NCBI GenBank assembly: GCA_021292165.1
Contig: CM037878.1
Span: forward strand, 249,664,968-249,728,967
Reading direction: 5' to 3'
Length of the DNA: 64,000 nt
Source: Shinisaurus crocodilurus
Lineage: Eukaryota; Chordata; Lepidosauria; Squamata; Shinisauridae
Shown one piece after another: positions 32,336-43,322 of the stretch. The notes below the pieces were generated by a model. That model made no database searches and was not told where the DNA came from. It saw only the letters and a list, made by a program, of their open reading frames with translations. A program made the translations under genes and the position numbers. Within the stretch, counting starts at the first letter, position 1. Each line of letters begins with the position of its first letter.

Positions 32336-32999
32336 ACATGATGGCCAGGCTCAGCACCCATTCAGAAGTGCCATCCACCCGAAAACCATGCCAGGCCCAT
32401 CTATGTGAGGGGATGAGGGGGTGAGAGACTGGTGGTGGCAGCAGCGGCAGCACAAAGGGGACATCGAAGTCTGGCTATTGGGGAGGGTGGACATCAGAGT
32501 CTGGCAGGCAGGAAGCCCATCAGCAGCACTATGCCCAGGAGTCTGCCTGGAAGGAAGGTTTGTCCACTCCCCGTTCAGATCATGTATGCCCCTTCCTCAG
32601 ACTCATCTAAGCCAGGTTCTCACAAACTGCATATGAGGAGCTAAACTGATGTCTGTGATATACCACTTCAGTCTGCTGGTGGCTCACCTAATCGATGGGG
32701 AAGGGGAGGTTTCTGCACATGGGGAGGGGAATACGTATGAAGAAAAAGAGGAGACAGAACCCTTTCCTCTTAATCTTAGTTCATTATGAGCAGGCACTAA
32801 TAATTAATTAATTATAAAATTCAATCAATCATATGAGACCCCAGCTGCTCTCTAAAGTGGCACATTCCACATAGATTTGTCATATTTCCTGATGTTTGTG
32901 AGAACAACACAGGCCTATATCTGGACAGACTGAGGGACTTGTTATAAACTATTGAAATGTACCCCTTATGCATGTCAAAGACACAAAACTCTGTTCTTA

Positions 33000-33000
33000 A

Positions 33001-33049
<49 letters not shown>
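33000..33049. repeat. (AAT)n microsatellite
   Basis: About 16 uninterrupted AAT units, read as poly-Ile in the minus ORF. Confidence 0.97.
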
Positions 33050-33162
33050 TCCAAAATGATTATTTATTGCAAGTTATGAAAGACCTTGCAAACACCCTTA
33101 AAATACACTGCTTGTTGTTGCTTTTAATCTCAAATATAACCCCAGAATGAGTTTTACTGTGA

Positions 33163-33164
<2 letters not shown>

Positions 33165-33196
<32 letters not shown>
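33165..33196. repeat. (CA)n microsatellite
   Basis: Uninterrupted CA tract. Confidence 0.95.
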
Positions 33197-33197
<1 letters not shown>

Positions 33198-33424
33198 CTT
33201 TTCCAAGTAGTGCCGTGCCCCTGGCTTAGGCATATTGCTGCAGGGTTGCCATGTGTCCTACTTTACAGACGGCATTCCTAGAGGTGAAGGGCTGTCCAGT
33301 CCAAGTTCAGTTTAAGAATAAAGAGCCACAAGAAGGCAGAGGACGGGCCTGAAGTTGCCCATCAACAGTGGTACCTCAGCAACAGACAAAGCAGGCACCC
33401 TTGTCACCTAGTCACTGTCTTCCC

Positions 33425-34312
33425 CACTATGATGAATCCAGACAAGATGGAGGGGCTTGCTGTCAAAGGCCACAACCTGGGTTTGGAGGTGTGTCAACCA
33501 GTTCTGGATAGGGTTACACCCCCCCCCCCCGAAAGACTGTGTTCGCAGCTTGGGGGTGCTTCTGGATCCGTCGCTCCAAATGACATCCCAGATAGATGTG
33601 ACAGCTAGGAGAGCCTATTATCAGCTTCGGCTGATATGCCAGCTGCGCCCCTTCCTAGAGTTGGAAGACCTAAAGACGGTAGTGCATGCACTGGTAACTT
33701 CGAGGCTTGACTTCTGCAATGCGCTGTACATAGGGCTACCTTTGTACCTAGTCCGGAAACTTCAACTAGTGCAAAATATGGCAGCCAGACTGGTTACTGG
33801 TACACCTAGGGGTGCCCACATCACACCAGTTTTAAAAGCACTCCACTGGCTGCCAATCAGGTTCCAGGCGAAGTATAAAGTGTTGGTTATTACCTTTAAA
33901 GCCCTACATGGTTTGGGTCCAGGCTATGGGATCGCCTTCTCCCGTACAATCCGCCCCGCACACTTAGGTCCTCTGGGAAGAATCTACTTCAGTCAGCCAA
34001 AACTAGGCTGACAAGTATTACCCAGAGGACCTTCTCTTCTGCTGCTCCCAGGTTATGGAATGGCCTGCTGGAGGAGATTCGTCAACTTACCAGTCTTTTG
34101 GAATTTAAAAAAGCCATAAAGACTGATCTCTTCCGGCAGGCCTATCCGGCAGAATTTTAGGATGATGTTTAAGATGTTTTAAAGATGTTTTTAAGATGTT
34201 TTAAGATATTTTTAGGATGTTTTAAGATGTTTTAATAGTATGTGTTGTTTAGTTTATGTATTTTATATTTTCTGCTGTTCCCCACTTCGATCTAGATGGA
34301 GTGGTGGGTAAT
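33425..34312 (+). pseudogene. 5'-truncated L2 LINE, second subfamily
   Basis: It reads from just after the RT catalytic region: M-N-P-D-K-M-E, then a C run at 33521-33530, [54 protein letters not shown]. The frame breaks near 33930, where the rest continues in other frames to a final F-R-Q-A-Y-P (34130-34150). The 3' UTR has repeated gatgttttaa units and leads into an AAT/ATT tail. It differs from 31476-32112 in its 3' UTR. Confidence 0.92.
34160..34245 (+). repeat. gatgttttaa short tandem repeat in L2 3' UTR
   Basis: About six imperfect copies of aagatgtttt(a) in tandem at the L2 3' end. Expansion of a LINE terminal repeat is the likely source. Confidence 0.7.
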
Positions 34313-34338
34313 TAATAATAATAATAATAATAATAATT

Positions 34339-34372
<34 letters not shown>
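34313..34372. repeat. (AAT)n(ATT)n microsatellite
   Basis: AAT units switch to ATT units, forming a small foldback. It is probably the expanded tail of the upstream L2. Confidence 0.93.
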
Positions 34373-34373
<1 letters not shown>

Positions 34374-34389
34374 ATGATTATTTCTAAAA

Positions 34390-35210
34390 TTTATACCTAT
34401 ACGTTTAAATTAGTGCATCCTCTTCTTTGGTGATGCATTTCTTCTTTTTCTGTCGATGCATATGTGACTACCATATAACACTGGCTATTTATTTTCTTTC
34501 AGGTTGTTTGTTGTGGCCTCCTGAATTGTGGTCTGCTCTGATCCACAATGGTCTTATTACTACCTAGCCCTGAGCACATTTCAGTCCAAGGCCATTAGGA
34601 CAGATAGAAAAGAAGTGATCAGCTACACACCTGAGGGACCTGTGAATTGCTATCTTTGATTTTCTGAGTAAGCTGTGCTGGAGAACAGCCTTTCGTCCCT
34701 CCTCAGCAAATAATCCATCTACCTGGAGCTACATGCTGCAAAGTGACAGGGCATAGCTTTTCAACAGTGCATGCTCATTCAGACAAAAATGTCAAAAGAA
34801 ATATACCATCTGGCTGGAGTGGTGGTACAACACAGCACAAGGAATCCTTCCACATGGAGAAAGCCCTGATCTCCTTAGAATGTACATACAGAAACGCAAC
34901 CCATGTTAGCAGAACTAAATTATTGAAAACACGAAGGTCTATGCACTCTGACGGCACTAGGGCATTAGTGAGGGAGAGAGAAAAACAAGTTCTCCATTAG
35001 TGAGGGAGGGCGAGAAACAGTTTATGAGATGTTACAGTAAAATCAGGCAACTGACAACCACCAAATGGGTCATAATCATGAATTCATAGCACTCTTAAAG
35101 GCTCAAAAGAGAGTTGTATCAAAGCAATAGAAAATGTCTTCATTGGCATTTCAGTCAGTAGTACTGTACTGCACCCTCGCTTTTACAGCACACTCCCTAT
35201 TGTATCACTT
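34390..35210. other. unique non-coding sequence
   Basis: No recognised repeat or coding similarity. The string gagggagagagaaaaacaagt at 34968 has a partial repeat at 35002. Confidence 0.4.
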
Positions 35211-35221
35211 GTATCTGAGGT

Positions 35222-35735
35222 AGGCATGGGTGAGAATTTTGTTCAGATCAGTTTTTGGATAGGAACGTTAGCAAATTCGCAAATTTCTTCCTAAATGAGA
35301 TGGAATGAACTTGAGATTTAAAAATCCCTTGAATCTGAAAGAAAGCAAAACTGACTGATGGATAAATCCAGGTCCAGGGCTTTGAGAGCTTTGTTCATAA
35401 AAGTCTGGGGTTGAATCCCTGTGTATTCAACCATGATGGTGCTTAATTGGGTTTGCTATCTCTTTTTTCCAGCACAGTCCTAATCTTTAACAGCTATATG
35501 GCAGGCAGGTACAACATGATCCTCTCCTTTCTAGGAATACCTTTGCCCACTGAATTTGGCCAGTGCAACTGAGTGAGAATTTAGTTCAGGGATATATATA
35601 TATATATAAGAACTTACCAAAACATGCAAATTTCATCATACACCAGATGAAAAGAACTTGAGATTTTATTTTTCATTTATAAATTGGGTGTGGGAGAAAG
35701 CAAAACTGGCTGATTTGTCCATCTCTAGACTGAGC
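35222..35735. mobile_element. possible TAGGG-ended element with internal duplication
   Basis: It begins taggcatgggtgagaatttt and ends tttgtccatctcta, an inverted pair of the family type. Two related halves share gtgagaatt, gaacttgagattt and gaaagcaaaactg (35230-35360 and 35575-35720). Boundaries are soft. Confidence 0.4.
35585..35615. repeat. (AT)n microsatellite
   Basis: Short TA tract in the possible element above. Confidence 0.85.
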
Positions 35736-36084
35736 ACTCATTAGATTCTCTCTCTCTTTTTCTTCTGTCATATTTTGAAGGAAAGTGTTTTTGAAGAGAT
35801 ATTTTGGATAGATCTCATCCTCCACAATAGAGCCATCAAGGGTGCTTCAGATTTCAACAGGACATTATGTAGAATAGTCAGAAATTGGCCCTTTGCCCTA
35901 TCTGCATTGCAAAAAAAAAAAATCAAAAAAAATCTTGATCACCAACTGTCAACTCTTCCATGTTCCATCCTACAGCTTCCACAACAGCTACAACCAGTAT
36001 GATTTAACCGATAAAGCAGGGGTGCAGAACTTCAGGCCTGGGACCAACTCTATTGCTCCTGGGTTCCCAATCCAGTCCTCCAGG

Positions 36085-36286
36085 CAGTGGAGGCTGGTGG
36101 CTCCAATGTCAGCGGGACTGTGTATCTGCCCTGGATTTTACTCCAAATTTTAAAGGAGCTATCCATGGTGCTGAGCTTAATGGGGGGGTATATGGTTCAG
36201 CACCATGGATAGCTCCTTTAAAATTCGGAGTAAAATCCAGGGTGGACACACAGTCCTGCTGGCACTGGGGCCACCAGCCTCCACTG
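36085..36286. mobile_element. palindromic hAT MITE, nested
   Basis: 202 bp with ends cagtggaggctggtgg and ccaccagcctccactg. The arms include ggattttactcc, aaggagctatccatggtgct and their mirror. Target duplications are cctccagg (36077-36084) and actccagg (36287-36294), 7 of 8 identical. A sister copy lies at 46153-46358. Confidence 0.88.
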
Positions 36287-36429
36287 ACTCCAGGGGTTCC
36301 TCAGATGGCCCTGCTCCTTCCCCTCACCCTATGCCCTTTCCCCAACCACCAATTATTTAGTGGTTTCCCAGCTTTTACATAGTTTTTTTCCCCATTCTAA
36401 AAGGTGGAAATGCTGCTTCTAAGGCTTAG

Positions 36430-36625
36430 TTGCTGGTGCTAAGAGCATGGTCTTAGCATGGCACATAAGGCAGCCACCTTGCTGAAGCTAAGCAGGTCTG
36501 GGTCTGATCTGATCAGTGCTTGGAGGGGGAACCACCTGGGAACCACATGTAGCCATCTTGAGTTCCACAATGGAAGAAAGGTGGGGTATATATGTAATTA
36601 ATACTGTAAATAAATAAGCTAAAGC
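36430..36625 (+). mobile_element. 5S rRNA-derived SINE
   Basis: The head has gaagctaagcaggtctgggt, cagtgcttgg and accacctgggaaccacatgt, in the order of the 5S internal promoter to 3' end. A LINE-like tail follows (cttgagttcc, ggaagaaaggtggggtatat, then AAATA). The tail distinguishes it from a plain 5S pseudogene. Confidence 0.75.
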
Positions 36626-37606
36626 AGTTGGTATTTTTGGTGTTTTATCCCCTTCCCTTTTCCCTTTGGCCCTAACCACCACTGGATTATGGCCACCAAG
36701 AGCTTCTCCAAAATGGAATTCCACCCTCAGGCTAAAAGAGATTCAACACTCCTGCTATAAAGCACCCTTCGAAGCTCCAGGAGGTATGAAAAGTTAATTT
36801 GTATCTGCTGGAGAATCTTGAAGAACCACATAAGAAGAACCACACTGGGACTTCCGGGTAAGGATTATGGCGTTCTGACATCCATGCGATTCAGCGAGTA
36901 AACGAATGCAGCCTGTGCTGACTTGGACGGGGTCCCAGTCCGCGAAATCTTCTCTGGATGAAAAGGTGAAGATATGGAGATCCTAATTAACCCTTTTGGG
37001 GTCGTAAATCGCGGGTCTCCCTGCCGTGCTTGATAGGCAGTCCACATAAACGACCTGGGGGAAGGGATTATAAAAACAGCTCCAGACTGTATTTGGAGCC
37101 TGGGATCGGGCAATTAGGATCGTCAATCCTTATTTTTCATGATTTATGGATGACATCTGGCTTGCAGTAAAGAAAGTTTTTTCACAGCAATTTGATAGTA
37201 CAAGGAATTAAAAAAGGAAAAAAATAAGAAGGAAATAAATAAATAAATAAAATTGGAAGGAGTTAAAGATTTATAGTTTACTGCAAGAAGTTTAACAAAG
37301 AGAAGTCTTGAGAGGAGGTGCCTTAAACTTTTTGTTTTTTCTAAAAAGCTTTTGTTTTACTTTCTACGAAAGCCCTCATTGGGAAAAACAGCTAGATAGA
37401 GGGATTGACTGGCCGTGAAACTGCTTGTTGCTAAGGCTAAAAAGTCGCCTGATTGGAGGGTTTTTTAAAAAAATAACAGGAGATATGGTCAGGAACACAC
37501 TGTGATGTGGCTGAAAACTTAAATTTGGACTGTATTGATCTAGGGCTGGTTTTAGAAAAAATACAGAAGTCAGAGGTGGCCTGATAAACCTACCCACAGG
37601 GAAAAA

Positions 37607-38131
37607 ATGGATATATTTTATTTGTTTCAGAAACTTTTTGATCAATTTGAAAATAAATTGCAAGAGTTTGGAAGAAAAATTGATAATTGGTGTGTAAAAC
37701 TAAACTTGGAGCTGTCAGAAGAAGAGCAGAAGGTGGATGTTTTTACAAACCAAACAGTGGATGAGATGGAACAGATTAATGACAACGTTCAAACCACAGA
37801 AGAGCAAAAAATAGAAGCATCAAATAGTGGTTTTGAATTGGAAGAAGACAATGGGAAAAGAAGCACAGTCTTGTTGGATTTGAGTCAAAATGAGATGGAA
37901 TTTGATGGTTCAAGAAATGTATTGGCTCATTTTAACAGAAGGAAAATAGCAGAACAAACTCTCCAGCAATATTTTGGCCTTGAAATGGGGATGGACGACA
38001 TAGATATGGATTGTGGCAAGGAGGGGCTTATTGGGATTTTCAAGAGGAGACAGGATGCCCTTGTTATCTTAAATTTTAAACAGAAGAAGATCGTGTTCGA
38101 TCGAGGGAGGCTATGGGAAGGATTTCAATAG
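37607..38131 (+). CDS. ORF1-like protein of the non-autonomous L1-like element
   Basis: The ATG at 37607 sits in a favourable context (aaaaaaATGG) and the frame is open for 174 codons. Residues 1-70 are heptad-like and acidic (M-D-I-F-Y-L-F-Q-K-L-F-D-Q-F-E-N-K-L), suggesting a coiled coil. The middle is acidic. The end, from about residue 105, reads L-A-H-F-N-R-R-K-I-A-E-Q-T-L-Q-Q-Y-F-G. I see no RRM, zinc knuckle or other named domain, so calling it ORF1p-like rests on position and coiled coil only. An intact frame of this length suggests recent mobility. It is not a host gene. Confidence 0.6.
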   Translation: MDIFYLFQKLFDQFENKLQEFGRKIDNWCVKLNLELSEEEQKVDVFTNQTVDEMEQINDNVQTTEEQKIEASNSGFELEEDNGKRSTVLLDLSQNEMEFDGSRNVLAHFNRRKIAEQTLQQYFGLEMGMDDIDMDCGKEGLIGIFKRRQDALVILNFKQKKIVFDRGRLWEGFQ

Positions 38132-38329
38132 GAAGAATGGCAGCTGAATCTGGGACTGGACAGAGATGGTTAATTCTACGTTATTAATCAGAAATGGCCT
38201 AATTTACGCTATGATGTTTGTAGATTATGGTAGATGGGGGGGGGTTGGTCGCTGGCTGGAGGTTTATCTTTTGTTTATTTGTTTCTTATAAATGTAGAGA
38301 GGCTAGTAGTTGAGCTTAAAAGGGATTTT

Positions 38330-38500
38330 TGAGAGAGGTTCGAATGGAAGAATTAAGGCGGTTCTGAACCCCAAATGGATCTGGGAGAGAGATCCAAATG
38401 GGAGAATACTTGTAAGGGATTGGTGAGGGGGATCCCAATAGAAGAATTATGGTTTTGAACCAAAAGGGATTTGTGAGAGAGATCCCTTCAAGAGGAAAGA
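38330..38500 (+). repeat. internal 60-70 bp tandem repeat in the L1-like 3' region
   Basis: Three imperfect units carry the pattern gggatt(t)/gtgagagagat/ccaaatgggaga/agaatt and related forms. It lies downstream of the ORF. Confidence 0.55.
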
Positions 38501-39324
38501 GAATCTCTCTAGTTTGGGAGGAAAAAGAGAGGGAGAGAGAAAATTCCTTGGTATAATGATAAAATAAGATAAATTATTGTTAAAATAGGCCATAAAGGTT
38601 ATGGGTTAAAGTTTGAAAGATTTAGATCAGATGAGGGGTTTTAAGTTTTTTGGAATAAGGTGGGTTTGAACTGGAAGATGATTTATGAGTACGGAAGAAG
38701 CTAGACTTGGTAGAATAAAATAAGGTCATACATATTAGTAATGTCAGAATTTAAAAAGTAATTTTTGGATGTTATTGTATAGACCATTTTTGAAAGTTGT
38801 GATTGAGGAAGGATAGTGAAATGGATTTTGGAAAAATTGGGTTTAAATTTGGGGGGGAGGTTTTGATGAAATAGTAGGGAAATTGGTGATTAAATAGGGT
38901 TACCTAATATTACCTACTTTAGAAGAATGATTAATGATGACAGTGGATCAGGCTGGGAAGGTTAGACTTTTGTCGTTATAAATAAGTCAATATTTTTGTT
39001 TATGGTGGAGGGGAAACCTCTAATACACTTTTTGCAGAAATTATTGAAAATAAGGATTGATGTATTTGGGAGTTTGATGAATAAGAAGAAAATATGTTGG
39101 ACAATAGAAAAAAGTGAGGTTGGTGGGTTTTTTGTAAGCATAGTTTAAGAATAATTATTGTATGTTACTTAAATTTGCTGTGGAGAAGTTTGTAAGTTCA
39201 TTTTATTTTTAGTTTAGTTTGTGGATTGTTATATGTTTTCCAATGCTTGTTAGTGTTTTAATTTGATTTTATTTTTATTTTTTTTAAATAAAAATTATGT
39301 TGCAGAAAAGAAAAACCACACTGG

Positions 39325-39405
39325 TACAGACCAAGGATCCATCTAACCCAGCAGGCAGTTTCCAACAGTGGACAACCAGGTGCTTTTCAGAAGGATACAA
39401 GCAGG
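39325..39405 (-). mobile_element. CR1-like 3' fragment, right part (interrupted by L1-like element)
   Basis: tacagaccaaggatccatct, then aacccagcaggcagtttcca, is the reversed CR1-like 3' end. The left part is just upstream of 36849. Confidence 0.7.
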
Positions 39406-39407
39406 TC

Positions 39408-39453
<46 letters not shown>
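39406..39453. repeat. (ATG)n microsatellite
   Basis: About 16 ATG units, giving the poly-Met stretch in the plus ORF. Confidence 0.97.
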
Positions 39454-39454
<1 letters not shown>

Positions 39455-39544
39455 ATTAATAATATTCCTTTATTTTATATTCAGTTTTGTTACTCTGCTT
39501 AGCACAGAGCTCAGGAGTAATCTTGAACAACAACAAGAATTTTA

Positions 39545-40000
39545 ACACTATAGATTTGAGTTTATCAAAAAGGTGCTGCCCCCATTTTAGCTTAAAGCTA
39601 ATGATTGTAAATCATTAGCCTATAAAGCCTAAGCACTTTTAATTAGTTCATTAAATTAGTCCCATTGATTTCAATGGCAAAGACTTAAAGAAGTGCTTAA
39701 CTCTCCCATTGTGGGATTTGACAATTGCCAAACATTTGACTGGACTGTGCCTATGGCAGGTGGGCAACAGGTGGGCCACGAGCTGCTTTTGGCCCTGCAG
39801 TGTCAACTGCTGGTGCAGTTCCTGACAATCCCTGCTGCCCCCTGCTGCTTCCACACCACCAAAGTTTATGGAAACAAAAAAAAAAACCCACTACTAGTGG
39901 TAACTTGGTCAAATTTATCTCATTCTCAAGCTAAATTTGACCTGGTTACCACTCTGGAGCAGTTTGCCGCTGAATTTTAGGAGCAAAACACAGATTATTC
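39545..40000. other. unique non-coding sequence
   Basis: No repeat family recognised. The A run at 39874 is short. Confidence 0.4.
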
Positions 40001-40004
40001 CAGC

Positions 40005-40160
40005 AGCCATTCCAGCAGGCTGAGAGGAGGGAGATGAGAGGGAGCGCAGGGCCATTCCACATGCCTTGCTGAAAGGCCTCCCTCATGAAGGCTCCTCCTC
40101 CCTCTACTGCCACCACCGCCACCCATTCCAGCAGGCTGAGCTGAGGGAGATGAGAGGGCC
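40005..40160. repeat. direct repeat, about 35 bp unit twice
   Basis: cattccagcaggctgagagg, agggagatgagagg at 40008 recurs at 40123 (ccattccagcaggctgag, ctgagggagatgagaggg). Confidence 0.7.
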
Positions 40161-40189
40161 ATTCCACCAGCCCTGCCAGGAGTATTAAT

Positions 40190-40356
40190 TAATATCCCCC
40201 CTTCTTCCCTCCCCATTCCTTTTTCCTTGTGTGTCATGTCTTTTTAGATTGTAAGCCTGCGGGCAGGGACTGTCTTGTTAATTGTTGTAAACCGCCCAGA
40301 GAGCTTTGGCTATTGGGCGGTATAAAAATGAAATGAAATGAAATAAATAAATAAAT
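40190..40356 (+). mobile_element. L2 3' UTR and tail
   Basis: ttttagattgtaagcctgcg, ggcagggactgtcttgtt, aaaccgcccagagagctttg and gctattgggcggtataaaaa lead to an AAATG/AAATA tail. The same 3' block ends the large minus-strand L2 at 18593-18625. Confidence 0.8.
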
Positions 40357-40359
40357 TAT

Positions 40360-41335
40360 TTTGCCACCAGTGGTAGCAGGAGTGCAGCCCATGGGGACTG
40401 GGGTCCAGGAGGACAAAAATGGCCCCTGGACCCCCCACAAAGGACTACGAGGACTCCAACAGAAAAGTCCTGCTAGCAAGTTCCCACTGTACAGTGAAGC
40501 ACCTGCTTTCAGAAACAATCCTGTGCCACCCAACAAACGGGGCCCTGAAACTCAGAAGCAGCCTGTGATCCAACATATTTACCCATCTGGAAAAGAAGGG
40601 GGGGGGAATCAATCTTGAACAGATGTCCTGGTGGGTAGTGACTTCAGACTGACTGCAAACATTGCAAAAAGCTAACTACATTTTGGACTTTATTTTAGCT
40701 AACAAAAAGAAAAAGAAAAAGAACCCAGACAGACTCTTTATTAGTTTTTATCAATCTCCCCATTCCAAACTTTATGGCACAGCCGCGCCTGTCAGTCTTG
40801 GTGATTAAACACTGTCTCCATTAGATCATTTCAACAAGATATTTTTGAAAGGGCAAAAAGTACACTTGATGGATTTGAGCCTGAAAAGGGCTCTGCAGTA
40901 TTGAGTTCTCCTTTCAATACAGTTATTGGCAGGCAGACAGAAGATAAACGGCACACAAGACTCTCCTGGAACTTGAATGATCCTGTTTGTTTTGGTTGCT
41001 TAAGGATATAGTTTTAAAAAATTCCGTTAAAGAAGAGCCTTTATCGCAAATTCCAACATAAACCGATAAACCTGGGGGAACACCCCCCCCGAATAGCTGG
41101 ATATTCCAAGAAAAGACAGCTTTCAACTTCCCTAAATGCACATTAAAGCATCACATGCATTTACAAAGGACCAATCTTTGTGCTTCTGAAATCAATTAAT
41201 GTGTTTCCTTTTCATTAATTCTATATTCCTTGGGAAAAAACCCTAATTCCTGTGATTGTACCATGCACAAAAAAGGCTTCCCCTGACTTTTAATCGCACT
41301 ACTCTGGCTCTACTGTTCTTGTAACATTGATTGAT
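40360..41335. other. unique non-coding sequence
   Basis: No recognised repeat except short homopolymers (G run near 40598, C run near 41082). Confidence 0.4.
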
Positions 41336-41470
41336 ATATTTATTATTTTATATTGTTTTTACGTTGGTTTCTGTATTGCATTGTGTGTGTGTGTGTGTGT
41401 GTTTTTAATGTAAACCGCTTAGAGATCTTAGGATATCAAGCAGTATACAAATAGTTTAAATAAATAACAG
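41336..41470 (+). mobile_element. LINE 3' tail with (TG)n
   Basis: The TG tract 41381-41402 is followed by taatgtaaaccgcttagaga, ttaggatatcaagcagtata and an AAATA tail, an L2-type 3' end. Confidence 0.6.
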
Positions 41471-41949
41471 CCCCATCCAATGCAGGTGCCCAGAACCCTC
41501 TGAACTCAGAGGATTACGGGCATCCAATGGAAGGCAGGAGAAGTGCAGTGGCTAGGACTGCCTTCATGCTCCCCTCATCCTCAAAAACATTTAGACAGCT
41601 GATTTTGACAGTCTAAATGTTTCTCCCCTCCTCGTGAGGAGAGGCTCAGGTACCACCTGGATTCCATGGAGGATGCTGGTGCCTTCCCGCCCGCAGGAAC
41701 ACACACACACCCATGCTGGTACCAAAGGTGGTCTTCTGTTTTTTTATCCCAGCTGGCTTGGAAAGAACCACACCAGCTGCAAGGGGGGGAGGGTACTCCA
41801 CTGGCGGAGTCCCTACTGTTACCTCAGAAGGGATTTCCAAGGTTGCAGCAGGGACTCCGACCTATCCCATGGCCCCCAGGCAAGATCTGCAAAATGTAGT
41901 TGTGTCCAAAATAAAATAAAAAGCAAGCAAAAAGCTGCCCATTACCTAA

Positions 41950-42004
41950 ACCAAATCAATGGGACTTACTTTTGAGTAGACATGTATAGGATTGCACTGT
42001 TAGT
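41950..42004. repeat. fragment of the short hairpin repeat
   Basis: aatcaatgggacttactttt, gagtagacatgtataggatt and gcactgtta match the right half of 44811-44908. Confidence 0.65.
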
Positions 42005-42182
42005 AAATGATCTCCCTCAATAATGGCTTTTTCTCGTGCCACTTTTAGAACTATACTTTTCTTTTATTTATCCATTTAAAAAACAATTTACAATTACAAT
42101 TAATGTAATAAGAAACATTATCAGAACAAAAGGCAGCAGCTTGTAAAACCTAAATGCAGTCTATCCCAGCCCAGTTACCTGA

Positions 42183-42765
42183 TAGGGATGGGGAGAAATT
42201 TGACCAGTTCACATCTTGATGTGAACTTACCTAATTTCACACTTTCGAAATACTTTTCATATCAACATACTGTTCTCTTTCAAAATCTACACTTCTCCAG
42301 ATTTTGCAGTGGAATTCTCCAATCAAAAATGCATACAAAAATGAGCCAGTGTGGTGTATTGGTTAGCATGTTGGATTGGGACTTAATAGATCCAGGTTCT
42401 AGTTCCTGCTTGGCCATGAAGTTCACTTTGGGCCAGTCACTGATTCTCAGCCTAACCTACCTCACAGGGTTGTTGAGAGGATAAAAACTGAGAGGAGGAG
42501 GACAATGTAAGCCACCTTGGGTTCCTTTCAAGAGGAAAAATGGTATGATATAATGTAATAACAATTATAATTATAATTAAGGAAAATATCATTAAAATAT
42601 AGTGTAATAAAAATTCCTTGAAATAATGTGTACCGGTATATTAGGTAAAAATGCATACAAAAATGAATTAGGAGAAATGTGCACAATAATGCTTATGAAT
42701 TTTCATGCAAACTTTTAAAATGTAAGAGTGGAAAAATGAGCAACTAAGAGAACAGACTTGTCCAC
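42183..42765. mobile_element. TAGGG-ended element with a SINE inside
   Basis: Starts tagggatggggagaaatttg and ends acttgtccacccctac, an imperfect inverted pair. The body outside the SINE is AT-rich (aaaaatgcatacaaaaatga appears on both sides of the SINE, at about 42325 and 42648). No transposase or clear target duplication. Confidence 0.55.
42341..42560 (+). mobile_element. Sauria-type SINE
   Basis: gagccagtgtggtgtattgg (A box region), ggttctagttcc (B box, worn), tgggccagtcactgattctc, cctcacagggttgttg and a LINE-like tail. More diverged than 55576-55790. Confidence 0.92.
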
Positions 42766-42769
42766 CCCT

Positions 42770-42845
42770 ACCTTTAACTGGAGAATGCCCAGGATTGAAC
42801 CTGCAACCTTCTGGATGCAAAGCATGTGCTTATATGGCCCCATAA
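42770..42845 (-). mobile_element. tRNA-derived SINE head fragment
   Basis: The reverse complement has catgctttgcatccagaagg and the B box ggttcaatcc. It is the same family as 4553-4755 and 53107-53300 and directly follows the preceding element. Confidence 0.65.
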
Positions 42846-42949
42846 GAATTCAACTTCTTTCTTAAGCTCAGGCCACTTTGAACATGAATTTCACATTGGC
42901 AAAAAAGTTTGTATGTACAGAGAAAATGAATTCTGAATGTAATAAAGTC

Positions 42950-43030
42950 TTACAGAGCAATGCTATGCATGTTTACTCAGAGGTAAACCCGACTATGCTC
43001 AGTGGGACTTAATCCCAGGGAAGTAGGTCT
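42950..43030. repeat. short hairpin repeat
   Basis: gcaatgctatgcatgtttac, tcagaggtaaac, cagtgggacttaatccca. It is a worn copy of the 44811-44908 family in reverse arm order. Confidence 0.6.
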
Positions 43031-43322
43031 AGTTATTCTATTGTAGTACAATATTCTATTGCTGTACTATTGTAGTACAACACCCACATTTTCAAGACAA
43101 TTTCAAATCTCATTTGAAACTTTCTTTATTCAGATTTTGGGGTAGTCCCCCCCCCTTTTGGTACATAAATGGATACTCTTAGTAAATGTACCAAGAATTC
43201 TGAACATAAAAGCAACTGCAAAAGAAAATAGAATACCGCTTTGTAAACATATTAATTTAATGTGAAGATTGCTTTGATTCTAGATGTCGGAGATCACTAT
43301 AATACAAAGTGTGAAGGACCGT

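Larger units (their letters stand above)
36017..36754. mobile_element. non-autonomous hAT element carrying two other elements
   Basis: Ends caggggtgcagaacttcagg and gattcaacactcctg. Target duplications are cgataaag (36009-36016) and ctataaag (36755-36762), 7 of 8 identical. Without the nested pieces (36085-36286 and about 36430-36625) the element would be about 340 bp. No transposase. Confidence 0.82.
36849..39308 (+). mobile_element. L1-like non-LTR element with a single ORF
   Basis: The 2460-bp element is bounded by a 16-bp target duplication (36833-36848 and 39309-39324, 15 of 16 identical, agaaRaaccacactgg). It has a GC-rich 5' UTR starting gacttccgggtaaggattat, a 174-codon ORF, about 1.1 kb of AT-rich 3' sequence, and an A-rich end with aataaaaat. 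There is no endonuclease or RT, so it is non-autonomous, like the half-L1 elements of mammals. Its target is a CR1-like 3' end, whose two pieces lie at 36820-36848 and 39309-39400. Confidence 0.8.

Noticed and set aside
33000..33049. Poly-Ile membrane peptide
   Set aside because: An artefact of (AAT)n.
39297..39545. 82-codon plus ORF with poly-Met
   Set aside because: Caused by the (ATG)n repeat.
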